This document shows positions 33,026 through 41,016 of a stretch of 64,000 bases of DNA, piece by piece. A model generated the notes under the pieces. That model had not been told where the DNA came from and did not search any database. It saw only the letters and a list, made by a program, of their open reading frames with translations. The position numbers and the translations under genes were made by a program. Source of the DNA: Hyphomicrobiales bacterium (lineage in GTDB: Bacteria > Pseudomonadota > Alphaproteobacteria > Rhizobiales > Rhizobiaceae); contig UBMI01000014.1 in assembly GCA_900466475.1 (NCBI GenBank), positions 248,001 to 312,000 of the forward strand, given 5' to 3'. Every line of letters begins with the position of its first letter. Positions within the stretch are counted from its first letter, which is position 1.

Positions 33026-33060
33026 TCAATCCCGGCCTGCAAGTTGCTGGCCGGGATTGA
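33026..33060. terminator. Bidirectional terminator, oxidoreductase / aldo-keto reductase
   Basis: A perfect 12-bp stem, TCAATCCCGGCC / GGCCGGGATTGA, with an 11-base loop between the convergent stops at 33001 and 33074. There is no long T-run on either side. Confidence 0.75.
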
Positions 33061-33073
33061 TGGTCTGAAGGGC

Positions 33074-34060
33074 CTACCAGCGCTGATGCACATGCGGAGC
33101 GATCAGCCGCCCGTAAATCTCCCGGGTCGCCGTCATGACATCAGCCGACAGCGGCGCCAGATCGGCGGCGGCAGCGTTCGCCTTGGCCTGCTCGGCATTG
33201 CGCGCGCCGGGAATGACGACGGTGACAGCTTCTGCCATCAGGATCCAGCGCAGCGCAAAGGCTGCCATGCTGGCGCCTGCTGGAACGAGCTTGCGCACTT
33301 CCTCGACCGCCTGCAGGCCGACCTCGAAGGGCACGCCCGCAAAGGTTTCGCCGACATCGAAGGCCTCGCCGTTGCGGTTGAAGTTGCGGTGATCGTCGCT
33401 GGCGAACTTGGTGTCGCGGGTGATCTTGCCGGAGAGCAGGCCGCTTGCGAGCGGCACACGGGCGATGATCGCCACGTTCTTGCGGCGGGCCTCACCGAAG
33501 AACAGGTGGTCGGGACGCTGGCGGAAGATATTGTAGATGATCTGGATGCTGACGACGCCAGGATATTCGATCGCCTTCAAGGCTTCCTCGACCTTTTCCA
33601 CGCTGACGCCATAGCCCTTGATCTTGCCTGCCTTCTGCAGGTCGTCGAGGGCCGCGAAAACCTCGGAGCGATAGAGCACTTCCGTCGGAGGGCAGTGGAG
33701 CTGCACGAGGTCGAGGCTGTCCACCTGCAGATTCTTCAGGCTGCGGTCGATGAAGCCTTCAAGATTGGCCTTGGTGTAGCCCTCAGCGACATGCGGGTTG
33801 AGACGGCGGCCGGCCTTGGTCGCAACCATCGGGCGCTCGCCGCCACGCGCCTTCAGCACGTCGGCGATGATCTTCTCGGAGCGGCCATCACCGTAGACGT
33901 CAGCGGTATCGATGAATGTCATGCCGGCATCGAGTGCGGCATTCAGCGCAGCGCGGCCGTCCGCTTCGCTGATATCACCCCAGGAACCGCCGATCTGCCA
34001 GGCGCCGAAGCCGACATCGGTAACGGTGAAGGGCAGGCGGCCGAAAGCATGATGTTTCAT
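33074..34060 (-). CDS. Aldo/keto reductase
   Basis: A 328-residue TIM-barrel oxidoreductase. The catalytic tetrad residues are visible: Asp and Tyr in FIDTADVYGDGRSE, Lys in VATKAGRRL, and His in VQLHCPPTEV. The NADPH-binding end is VIPGARNAEQAKANAAA. The subgroup is the YajO/AKR11-like set that acts on various aldehydes; the substrate is unknown. It is divergent from the hydroxynitrile-lyase-like cupin, with 149 bases between. Confidence 0.94.
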   Translation of the reverse strand: MKHHAFGRLPFTVTDVGFGAWQIGGSWGDISEADGRAALNAALDAGMTFIDTADVYGDGRSEKIIADVLKARGGERPMVATKAGRRLNPHVAEGYTKANLEGFIDRSLKNLQVDSLDLVQLHCPPTEVLYRSEVFAALDDLQKAGKIKGYGVSVEKVEEALKAIEYPGVVSIQIIYNIFRQRPDHLFFGEARRKNVAIIARVPLASGLLSGKITRDTKFASDDHRNFNRNGEAFDVGETFAGVPFEVGLQAVEEVRKLVPAGASMAAFALRWILMAEAVTVVIPGARNAEQAKANAAAADLAPLSADVMTATREIYGRLIAPHVHQRW

Positions 34061-34209
34061 GAAAAATCCTCCGTTCGTGATGAAAGGCCCTCGCAGTAGC
34101 AGCTGCCGGATAGAGCGGCAATCGCCGATACCGCTTGGATCGCCTGCTGCGATGAAATACCCTTGCCCAAGACGGCTTCAACTGCGCACGACGGAAGAAC
34201 GGAAAGAAC

Positions 34210-34611
34210 ATGGATATCAAGACCGCGGGCGCACGCCCCTCCACCAAAGGCCGGGCCGACTATTTTACCGGTTCCGTACGGCTGGATCCGCTTGTTGATG
34301 CGCCGGATCCCGCCCGCGTGCAGGCAACGCACGTGACCTTCGAACCCGGCGCGCGCACGACCTGGCACACGCATCCCTTGGGGCAGACGCTGATCGTTAC
34401 GTCAGGCAGGGGGCTTGCGCAGACCTGGGGTGGAGACATCAGGGAAATCCGTGCCGGCGATGTGGTCTGGTTCGCGCCGGGCGAGAAGCACTGGCATGGG
34501 GCCAGTGCGGAGACAGGCATGAGCCATATTGCCATCCAGGAAGCGTTGAACGGCAGCGTGGCAGACTGGCTGGAGCAGGTCAGTGACGAGCAGTATGCTG
34601 GCAAGGCCTGA
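34210..34611 (+). CDS. Manganese cupin resembling bacterial hydroxynitrile lyase
   Basis: A 133-residue single-domain cupin. It matches, almost motif for motif, the small cupin (R)-hydroxynitrile lyases first described from Granulicella: the metal ligands H53, H55 and Q59 in HTHPLGQ, and H94 and H96 in GEKHWHG, fall at the same residue numbers as I recall them. TFEPGARTTWHTHPLGQTL and AIQEALNGSVADWLEQVSDEQY complete the match. Many relatives are annotated as carboxymuconolactone-decarboxylase-linked cupins of unknown role, so cyanohydrin cleavage is an inference. It is divergent from an aldo/keto reductase, which fits aldehyde handling. Confidence 0.85.
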   Translation: MDIKTAGARPSTKGRADYFTGSVRLDPLVDAPDPARVQATHVTFEPGARTTWHTHPLGQTLIVTSGRGLAQTWGGDIREIRAGDVVWFAPGEKHWHGASAETGMSHIAIQEALNGSVADWLEQVSDEQYAGKA

Positions 34612-34969
34612 GGGTAGTGGTGGCGGTGCAGTATGATTCGGAGACCGGGCGAGTGCCGTCGCCTGTGACCGGTAACAGCTCGCGACACGGCTATGCTTCT
34701 CAGCCTGTGGAAAAGTTCCTCGACAGGCGTAAGTGGTCGCGAAGGCGATGCAATGGCCTGCAGGCGGGGCAGGGAGCGCCCGCGTCACGAACGCGAATTT
34801 GCCGGTTCTGCGGGAGATTGGCGAAGCGGTTCCGAAACAATTTCAGCACTGTCATGGTTTTGTCTCCAAACCTGCTTGACACTAAAAGGCGAACCCCTTA
34901 GTTAGCCGCTCATCCCAACGGCCAGCCCGTTCGGAGAGGGTGCTCAGGCACCGGATTGCTTGAAAGAAT
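34612..34969. other. Non-coding stretch before the tRNA pair
   Basis: About 358 bases with only short, unconvincing open frames. The right end carries a promoter-like CTTGACA (34875-34881) and TAGTTA (34898-34903) about 65 bases before the first tRNA-Asp. Confidence 0.55.
34876..34903 (+). promoter_or_regulatory. Promoter of the tRNA-Asp pair
   Basis: TTGACA, 16 bases, TAGTTA. The -35 is a full match to the housekeeping consensus; the -10 is weaker. The spacing to the tRNA leaves a 5' leader of about 60 bases for RNase P removal. Confidence 0.5.
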
Positions 34970-35046
34970 GCGGGTGTAGCTCAGTCGGTTAGAGTGCCGG
35001 CCTGTCACGCCGGAGGTCGCGGGTTCGAGCCCCGTCACTCGCGCCA
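34970..35046 (+). tRNA. tRNA-Asp (GTC), first copy
   Basis: A 77-base cloverleaf: acceptor GCGGGTG with CACTCGC, D-arm GCTCAGTCGGTTAGAGT, anticodon loop CTGTCAC giving anticodon GTC, T-arm GGGTTCGAGCCC, and an encoded CCA. It reads aspartate codons GAC and GAT. Confidence 0.98.
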
Positions 35047-35117
35047 TTTCAAGCAGGCGTCAAATTGACGCTATCTGTCCGGTTCGTGATATCCTTACGG
35101 TCCGAAAGGTCCAATGC

Positions 35118-35194
35118 GCGGGTGTAGCTCAGTCGGTTAGAGTGCCGGCCTGTCACGCCGGAGGTCGCGGGTTCGAGCCCCGTCACTCGCGCCA
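35118..35194 (+). tRNA. tRNA-Asp (GTC), second copy
   Basis: Identical over all 77 bases to the copy at 34970-35046 and 71 bases downstream of it. The two probably form one transcript. The spacer contains TACGGTCCGAAAGGTCC and differs from the 3' flank of the second copy. Confidence 0.98.
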
Positions 35195-35442
35195 TTTATC
35201 TTCAAAAAGCCATGCAGTTTCCGAGGGTCAGCCATGCGGCCTTCCGCGACATTTGCGGATTTGTCGCGACATCGTTGCATCTGCTTGATAATGTCCGTCT
35301 CACGCTGTTCGAATAGCTTCTGTAAAAGTCTTGCGCCGGGGCTCCGGCTGCGCTAACCACGGCTTGTTGCAACGCACGTTCGCTTGCCGGGCATTTGCCC
35401 AGTTGCGCCGCCCGGCGCCGCCCGCAAGCAGGGATGAACATG
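35195..35442. promoter_or_regulatory. nuo operon upstream region
   Basis: About 250 bases between the tRNAs and nuoA, containing the nuo promoter. A 7-base direct repeat GCGACAT recurs 20 bases apart (35246-35252 and 35266-35272), the second within the palindrome TGTCGCGACA (35262-35271). Further down, TTGATA (35285-35290) with TTCGAA 17 bases later is a weak promoter candidate. Confidence 0.5.
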
Positions 35443-35808
35443 ATGACTGAACTGCTCAGTTCCTATATTCCGATCGCTATTTTCATCGGTATCGCGCTCG
35501 TTATCGGCCTGGCGCTGCTCGTTGCGCCGTTTGCCGTTGCATTCAAGGCGCCCGATTCGGAAAAGCTTTCGGCCTACGAATGCGGCTTCAACGCATTCGA
35601 TGACGCTCGCATGAAGTTCGACATCCGCTTCTACCTCGTGTCGATTCTCTTCATCATCTTCGATCTTGAAGTCGCCTTCCTCTTCCCGTGGGCCGTTTCC
35701 TTCGGTGCCATCGGCTGGTTCGGCTTCTGGTCCATGATGGTCTTCCTCTTCGTGCTGACCATTGGCTTTATCTATGAATGGAAGAAGGGAGCCCTGGAAT
35801 GGGAGTAG
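35443..35808 (+). CDS. nuoA: NADH-quinone oxidoreductase subunit A
   Basis: A small membrane subunit of respiratory complex I, next to the quinone channel. ATG 35443 gives the usual 121 residues (MTELLSSYIPIAIFIG); earlier ATGs at 35434 and 35440 are poorly placed against AGCAGGG. Three helices and the conserved SEKLSAYECGFNAFDDARMKFDIRFYLVSILFIIFDLEVAFLFPW loop are present. It heads the nuoA-N operon. Its end overlaps the nuoB start by 10 bases. Confidence 0.97.
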   Translation: MTELLSSYIPIAIFIGIALVIGLALLVAPFAVAFKAPDSEKLSAYECGFNAFDDARMKFDIRFYLVSILFIIFDLEVAFLFPWAVSFGAIGWFGFWSMMVFLFVLTIGFIYEWKKGALEWE

Positions 35809-36383
35809 CCCCCGCTGGCAATCAGACGCTCGTAGCGCCGCAGCCGAAGGGGATCATCGATCCCTCGACCGGCAAGCCGATCGGCAGCAACGACGCGTTT
35901 TTTGGCGAGATCAACAATGAGCTCGCCGACAAGGGTTTCCTCGTCACATCGACCGACGAGCTGATCAACTGGGCTCGTACCGGCTCGCTGATGTGGATGA
36001 CCTTCGGTCTCGCCTGCTGCGCCGTCGAGATGATGCAGCTCTCCATGCCGCGTTACGACGTCGAACGCTTCGGCTTTGCACCGCGTGCTTCGCCGCGCCA
36101 GTCGGACGTCATGATCGTTGCCGGCACGCTGACCAACAAGATGGCGCCTGCGCTTCGCAAGGTCTATGACCAGATGCCTGAGCCGCGCTACGTCATCTCG
36201 ATGGGCTCCTGCGCTAACGGCGGCGGCTACTATCACTATTCCTATTCGGTTGTTCGTGGTTGCGACCGCGTCGTGCCGATCGACATCTATGTGCCGGGCT
36301 GTCCCCCCACAGCCGAAGCGCTGCTTTACGGCGTGCTTCTGCTGCAGAAGAAGATCCGCCGCACCGGCACGATCGAACGCTAA
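35799..36383 (+). CDS. nuoB: NADH-quinone oxidoreductase subunit B
   Basis: Carries the terminal cluster N2 that passes electrons to quinone. The 194 residues include the cluster ligands: the CC pair in GLACCAVEMMQ, the cysteine in SMGSCANGGG and the one in VPGCPPTAEAL. A 30-residue N-terminal extension precedes the core, common in alphaproteobacteria. GAAGGGAG precedes the ATG at 35799. Confidence 0.98.
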   Translation: MGVAPAGNQTLVAPQPKGIIDPSTGKPIGSNDAFFGEINNELADKGFLVTSTDELINWARTGSLMWMTFGLACCAVEMMQLSMPRYDVERFGFAPRASPRQSDVMIVAGTLTNKMAPALRKVYDQMPEPRYVISMGSCANGGGYYHYSYSVVRGCDRVVPIDIYVPGCPPTAEALLYGVLLLQKKIRRTGTIER

Positions 36384-36401
36384 GGGCAAGGACAGGACAT
36401 T

Positions 36402-37004
36402 ATGAGCGAAGCCCTCACTGAGCTTTCGTCGTACCTTTCGGAAGCGCGCGGCAACCTGATTGCCGCCTCGCAGCTCAAGTATGGTGAGCTGACGCTGACG
36501 ACGACCGGCGACAATCTGATTCCGCTGCTGACCTTCCTGCGCGACGATGCCAAGTGCGGCTTCGTCAACCTGACGGACATCTGCGGTGTGGACTGGCCGC
36601 AGCGCGAACTGCGCTTCGATGTCGTCTATCATATTCTGTCGCCCAAGAAGAACCTGCGTATCCGCGTGAAGGTGGCAACAGACGAAGATACGCCGGTTCC
36701 GTCCGCCTGCGCCGTCTATCCGGGCGCCGACTGGTTCGAGCGCGAGACCTGGGACATGTACGGCGTGCTCTTCACCGGCCATCCGGACCTGCGCCGTATC
36801 CTGACCGATTACGGTTTCGAAGGCCATCCGCTGCGCAAGGACTTCCCGACGACAGGTTTCGTCGAAGTTCGCTACGACGATGCGGCAAAGCGCGTCGTTT
36901 ACGAGCCGGTGGAACTGAAGCAGGAGTTCCGAAACTTTGACTTTCTGTCGCCCTGGGAAGGCACCGAATACGTGCTGCCCGGCGATGAAAAAGCGAAGCA
37001 ATAA
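36402..37004 (+). CDS. nuoC: NADH-quinone oxidoreductase subunit C
   Basis: A peripheral-arm subunit that packs against NuoD. The 200 residues contain NLTDICGVDWPQRELRFDVVYHILS and the family signature ERETWDMYGVLFTGHPDLRRILTDYGFEGHPLRKDFP. It is separate from NuoD, unlike the fused NuoCD of Escherichia coli. AAGGACAGGA precedes the start. Confidence 0.98.
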   Translation: MSEALTELSSYLSEARGNLIAASQLKYGELTLTTTGDNLIPLLTFLRDDAKCGFVNLTDICGVDWPQRELRFDVVYHILSPKKNLRIRVKVATDEDTPVPSACAVYPGADWFERETWDMYGVLFTGHPDLRRILTDYGFEGHPLRKDFPTTGFVEVRYDDAAKRVVYEPVELKQEFRNFDFLSPWEGTEYVLPGDEKAKQ

Positions 37005-37070
37005 TTCAAGGCGGCTGGTGGGCCTGTTCCCGCCATTCACCAACTATCTGAGAACGCGAGCCTGATCGCC

Positions 37071-38261
37071 ATGACAGAACATAATGTCCGCAACTTCAAC
37101 ATCAATTTCGGACCGCAGCATCCGGCGGCGCACGGCGTGCTTCGTCTTGTCCTGGAGCTTGACGGCGAAATTGTGGAGCGCGTCGACCCGCATATCGGTC
37201 TTCTCCATCGCGGCACCGAAAAGCTGATCGAAACCAAGACCTACCTGCAGGCCGTTCCCTACTTCGATCGCCTCGATTACGTGGCGCCGATGAACCAGGA
37301 ACATGCCTATGCACTCGCGGTCGAAAGGCTGCTCGGCATCGAGATCCCGATTCGCGGCCAGCTCATCCGCGTCCTCTACTCGGAAATCGGCCGTATCCTG
37401 TCGCATCTCCTGAACGTTACGACTCAGGCCATGGACGTCGGTGCGCTGACGCCGCCGCTCTGGGGTTTCGAAGAGCGCGAAAAGCTGATGGTGTTCTATG
37501 AGCGCGCCAGCGGCTCCCGTATGCATGCCGCTTATTTCCGTCCGGGCGGTGTTCACCAGGACCTGCCGGAACAGCTCGTGCAGGATATCGGCAAGTGGTG
37601 CGACGAGTTCCCGGGCAAGCTCGACGATATCGACGATCTTCTCACCGGCAACCGCATCTTCAAGCAGCGTAACGTCGATATCGGCGTCGTCTCGCTGGAA
37701 GATTGCTGGGCCTGGGGCTTCTCGGGCGTCATGGTGCGCGGTTCGGGCGCTGCCTGGGATCTGCGTCGTGCGCAGCCCTACGAATGCTATTCGGATCTCG
37801 AATTCGACATCCCGGTCGGCAAGAACGGCGACAACTACGATCGTTACCTGATCCGCATGATCGAGATGCGCGAATCGGTGAAGATCATGAAGCAGTGCGT
37901 CAATCGCCTGCTCGGTGATGCCAAGGCGGGACCCTTCTCCTCGATCGACGGCAAGGTCGTTCCGCCGAAGCGCGGCGAGATGAAGCGTTCGATGGAAGCG
38001 CTCATCCACCACTTCAAGCTCTATACCGAAGGCTATCACGTGCCGGCCGGCGAGGTTTACGCCGCCGTCGAAGCGCCGAAGGGCGAATTCGGCGTCTATC
38101 TCGTCTCCGATGGCACCAACAAGCCCTATCGCTGCAAGATCCGCGCCCCGGGTTATGCGCATCTGCAGGCGATGGACTTCATGTGCCGTGGCCACCAGCT
38201 TGCCGACGTCGCGGCTGTTCTCGGCTCGCTCGACATCGTGTTCGGTGAGGTAGACCGCTAA
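37071..38261 (+). CDS. nuoD: NADH-quinone oxidoreductase subunit D
   Basis: The 49-kDa-type subunit that, with NuoB, forms the quinone-binding pocket. The 396 residues start with RNFNINFGPQHPAAHGVLRL, whose histidines line the pocket. HRGTEKLIE, DRLDYVAPMNQEHAY, the middle GVMVRGSGAAWDLRRAQPYECY and the C-terminal YRCKIRAPGYAHLQAMDFM follow. The last base of the stop is the first base of the next ATG. Confidence 0.98.
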   Translation: MTEHNVRNFNINFGPQHPAAHGVLRLVLELDGEIVERVDPHIGLLHRGTEKLIETKTYLQAVPYFDRLDYVAPMNQEHAYALAVERLLGIEIPIRGQLIRVLYSEIGRILSHLLNVTTQAMDVGALTPPLWGFEEREKLMVFYERASGSRMHAAYFRPGGVHQDLPEQLVQDIGKWCDEFPGKLDDIDDLLTGNRIFKQRNVDIGVVSLEDCWAWGFSGVMVRGSGAAWDLRRAQPYECYSDLEFDIPVGKNGDNYDRYLIRMIEMRESVKIMKQCVNRLLGDAKAGPFSSIDGKVVPPKRGEMKRSMEALIHHFKLYTEGYHVPAGEVYAAVEAPKGEFGVYLVSDGTNKPYRCKIRAPGYAHLQAMDFMCRGHQLADVAAVLGSLDIVFGEVDR

Positions 38262-38533
38262 TGCAGGCTCTGCCGCTCGCAGCAGCATTTCTTCTTTCGG
38301 CCTCCGCTGCCTTTGCGCAGGATGCCGGAAAGCTCGGCACACCGCTGGGCCATGAGGAGGCGCAGTCGCCGGCAGAGCAGTCGTCCATGGGCGAGCTTTT
38401 GTCCAAGGGCTATCAAATCAAGGCCGCCGTGCCGAACGGCGGCAAGTTCGTAGTATTTATGCAAAAAGACCAGTCGGCCTATGCCTGTGAAATGCAGTCT
38501 TTGACTGCTTCGCGGTGTGGAACGCTAAACTGA
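38261..38533 (+). CDS. Small exported protein inside the nuo operon
   Basis: A 90-residue protein whose ATG overlaps the nuoD stop by one base (TAATG), so translation is coupled to a complex I subunit. MQALPLAAAFLLSASAAFA looks like a cleavable signal peptide ending near residue 19. The mature chain has a polar linker, then LLSKGYQIKAAVPNGGKFVVFMQKDQSAYACEMQSLTASRCGTLN with two cysteines near the end. This is not one of the 14 standard Nuo subunits, and I recognise no function. Position implies expression with complex I; export places it on the periplasmic side. Confidence 0.8.
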   Translation: MQALPLAAAFLLSASAAFAQDAGKLGTPLGHEEAQSPAEQSSMGELLSKGYQIKAAVPNGGKFVVFMQKDQSAYACEMQSLTASRCGTLN

Positions 38534-38549
38534 CAAGGCGTGAGGAAGA

Positions 38550-39695
38550 ATGTCCGTTCGTCGATTAGCCGAAGATCAATTCCAGCCGTCCGCATTCGCT
38601 TTCAGCGACGACAATGCGGTCTGGGCGGAAAAGACGATTCAGAAATATCCTGCAGGCCGTCAGCAGTCCGCGGTCATTCCGCTGTTGATGCGGGCGCAGG
38701 AACAGGATGGTTGGGTCACCCGCCCGGCGATCGAAAAGATCGCCGACATGCTGGACATGGCCTATATCCGTGTTCTCGAAGTCGCGACCTTCTACACCCA
38801 GTTCCAGCTTCATCCGGTCGGCACGCGCGCTCACGTGCAGGTTTGCGGCACGACGCCCTGCATGCTGCGCGGCTCGGAAAAGCTGATGGGCGTCTGCCGC
38901 AGCAAGATCCACCAGCACCCGTTCGAGCGCAATGCTGAAGGCACGCTCTCGTGGGAAGAGGTCGAATGTCTCGGGGCATGCGTCAACGCACCGATGGTGA
39001 TGATCGGCAAGGATACCTATGAGGACCTGACGCCCGAGCGCCTCGAAGAGATCATCGATACGTTCGCGGCCGGCAATGGCGCGAGCGTCAAGGTTGGCCC
39101 GCAGATCGACCGTCACCTGTCCTCGCCCGAAGGTGGCCCGACGACTCTGCTGGGTGATGTTACCGTCACCCGCACCTGGGTTGACAAGGCCGCAACGACC
39201 GCACCGGCGGACGGCGCCACCGTTCCGCCCTCCGAGGCGGCGCGTCCGAAGAGCACCGATGCCGAGACCAATGCGGCGCTGAAGACGCCGGCAACGGCAC
39301 CGAAGGCATCCGCCAAGAATGCCAAGGCTGCCGAAGTTCAGCCGCTTTCCGGCACAGCCGCTTCCGAGCCGGCGCCGAAACCTGCTGCCGAAGCTGTTGT
39401 AAAGCCTTCGCTGACCGACAAGAATCGTCCGGCCGGCATCGAAAAGCCGGCAGCGCCGGACGATCTCAAGATGATCTCGGGCGTCGGTCCGAAGATCGAG
39501 GCGACGTTGCATGAAATCGGCATCTTCACCTTCGCGCAGATCGCGGGCTGGAAGAAAGCCGAACGTGAATGGGTCGATGGTTTCCTGAATTTCCGCGGCC
39601 GCATCGAGCGTGACGACTGGGTCAAGCAGGCCAAGGCGCTCGCCAAGGGCGGTGAAGCGGAATATATCAAGGTCTTCGGCAAGAAGCCGCGGTAA
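38550..39695 (+). CDS. nuoE: NADH-quinone oxidoreductase subunit E with C-terminal extension
   Basis: Binds the N1a 2Fe-2S cluster next to NuoF. The normal thioredoxin-like core covers about residues 20-175 with ligands C99, C104, C140 and C144. The protein is 381 residues, over twice the usual 160-220. Residues 185-300 form an Ala/Pro/Lys-rich linker and 303-366 a compact domain (DDLKMISGVGPKIEATL, GIFTFAQIAGW, GRIERDDWVKQAKALA) with a helix-hairpin-helix-like GVGPK turn. The same domain ends the protein encoded after nuoF. The reading frame is clean, with no frameshift sign. TGAGGAAGA precedes the start. Confidence 0.97.
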   Translation: MSVRRLAEDQFQPSAFAFSDDNAVWAEKTIQKYPAGRQQSAVIPLLMRAQEQDGWVTRPAIEKIADMLDMAYIRVLEVATFYTQFQLHPVGTRAHVQVCGTTPCMLRGSEKLMGVCRSKIHQHPFERNAEGTLSWEEVECLGACVNAPMVMIGKDTYEDLTPERLEEIIDTFAAGNGASVKVGPQIDRHLSSPEGGPTTLLGDVTVTRTWVDKAATTAPADGATVPPSEAARPKSTDAETNAALKTPATAPKASAKNAKAAEVQPLSGTAASEPAPKPAAEAVVKPSLTDKNRPAGIEKPAAPDDLKMISGVGPKIEATLHEIGIFTFAQIAGWKKAEREWVDGFLNFRGRIERDDWVKQAKALAKGGEAEYIKVFGKKPR

Positions 39696-39707
39696 GAGGT
39701 GTGAGAC

Positions 39708-41012
39708 ATGTTAGAAGATAAAGACCGCATCTTTACCAACATCTACGGCCTCAAGGACAAATCCCTGAAAGGCGCGATGAGCCGCGGCCATTGGGATGGC
39801 ACCAAGCAGATCCTCGAAAAGGGCCGCGACTGGATCATCGAAGAGATGAAGGCTTCCGGCCTTCGCGGCCGTGGTGGCGCAGGCTTCCCGACCGGCCTGA
39901 AGTGGTCCTTCATGCCGAAGCAGAGCGACGGCCGTCCGCACTACCTCGTCGTCAATGCCGACGAATCGGAGCCCGGCACCTGCAAGGACCGCGATATCAT
40001 GCGCAACGATCCGCATACGCTGATCGAAGGCTGTGTGGTCGCGAGCTTCGCCATGGGCGCCAATGCCGCCTATATTTATGTTCGCGGCGAATATATTCGC
40101 GAGCGCGAAGCCCTGCAGGCGGCAATCGACGAATGCTACGATGCCGGCCTTCTCGGCAAGAACAACAAGCTCGGCTGGGACATGGACATTTATGTCCATC
40201 ATGGCGCTGGTGCTTACATCTGCGGTGAAGAAACCGCGCTGCTCGAAAGCCTTGAAGGCAAGAAGGGCCAGCCGCGTCTTAAGCCGCCATTCCCGGCAAA
40301 CATGGGTCTCTACGGCTGCCCGACGACGGTCAACAACGTCGAATCGATCGCCGTCGCCCCGACCATCCTGCGCCGTGGTGCCGGCTGGTTCTCGGCGATC
40401 GGCCGTCCCAACAATGTCGGCACCAAGCTCTTCATGCTCTCCGGTCACGTCAACAAGCCGTGCACCGTCGAAGAGAGCATGGGCATCACCTTCCGCGAAC
40501 TCGTCGACAAGCATGCCGGCGGCATCCGCGGCGGCTGGGACAACCTGCTTGCCGTCATCCCGGGCGGCGCATCGTGCCCGATCGTTCCGGCCAAGGACAT
40601 TATCGACTGCCCGATGGACTTCGACGGCCTGCGCGCTGTCGGTTCCTCCTTCGGTACGGCCGCCTCGATCGTCATGGACAAGTCCACCGACGTCATCAAG
40701 GCGATCGCTCGTATCTCGGCCTTCTTCAAGCATGAGAGCTGCGGCCAGTGCACGCCGTGCCGCGAAGGCACCGGCTGGATGTGGCGCGTGATGGAGCGCA
40801 TGGCGCGTGGCAACGCCCAGAAGCGCGAGATCGACATGCTGTTCCAGGTCACCAAGCAGATCGAAGGCCACACCATCTGCGCGCTCGGCGACGCCGCCGC
40901 ATGGCCGGTACAGGGTCTGATCCGTAACTTCCGTCCGGAAATCGAAGCCCGCATCGACCAGTATACGGCCAATGCTCTCGATCACGGTGCGGTTCTGGAG
41001 GCGGCTGAGTAA
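39708..41012 (+). CDS. nuoF: NADH-quinone oxidoreductase subunit F
   Basis: Holds FMN, the NADH site and cluster N3. The 434 residues contain the NADH/FMN loop GLRGRGGAGFPTGLKW, the FMN region ESEPGTCKDRDIM, GAGAYICGEETALLESLEG, and the N3 ligands in SCGQCTPCREGTGW with the fourth cysteine in HTICALGDAAAWP. GAGGTGTGAG precedes the ATG, and the start is 12 bases after nuoE. Confidence 0.98.
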   Translation: MLEDKDRIFTNIYGLKDKSLKGAMSRGHWDGTKQILEKGRDWIIEEMKASGLRGRGGAGFPTGLKWSFMPKQSDGRPHYLVVNADESEPGTCKDRDIMRNDPHTLIEGCVVASFAMGANAAYIYVRGEYIREREALQAAIDECYDAGLLGKNNKLGWDMDIYVHHGAGAYICGEETALLESLEGKKGQPRLKPPFPANMGLYGCPTTVNNVESIAVAPTILRRGAGWFSAIGRPNNVGTKLFMLSGHVNKPCTVEESMGITFRELVDKHAGGIRGGWDNLLAVIPGGASCPIVPAKDIIDCPMDFDGLRAVGSSFGTAASIVMDKSTDVIKAIARISAFFKHESCGQCTPCREGTGWMWRVMERMARGNAQKREIDMLFQVTKQIEGHTICALGDAAAWPVQGLIRNFRPEIEARIDQYTANALDHGAVLEAAE

Positions 41013-41016
41013 GCGC

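Noticed and set aside
34970..35194. tRNA-Asp pair as an integration site
   Set aside because: The two tRNAs are complete and identical, but no integrase, partial tRNA copy or foreign segment lies nearby; a simple tandem duplication is enough.
39150..39695. NuoE extension as a frameshift or gene fusion artefact
   Set aside because: The frame is continuous, codon use is even, the linker is typical of tethered domains, and the same domain occurs in a second gene of the operon.
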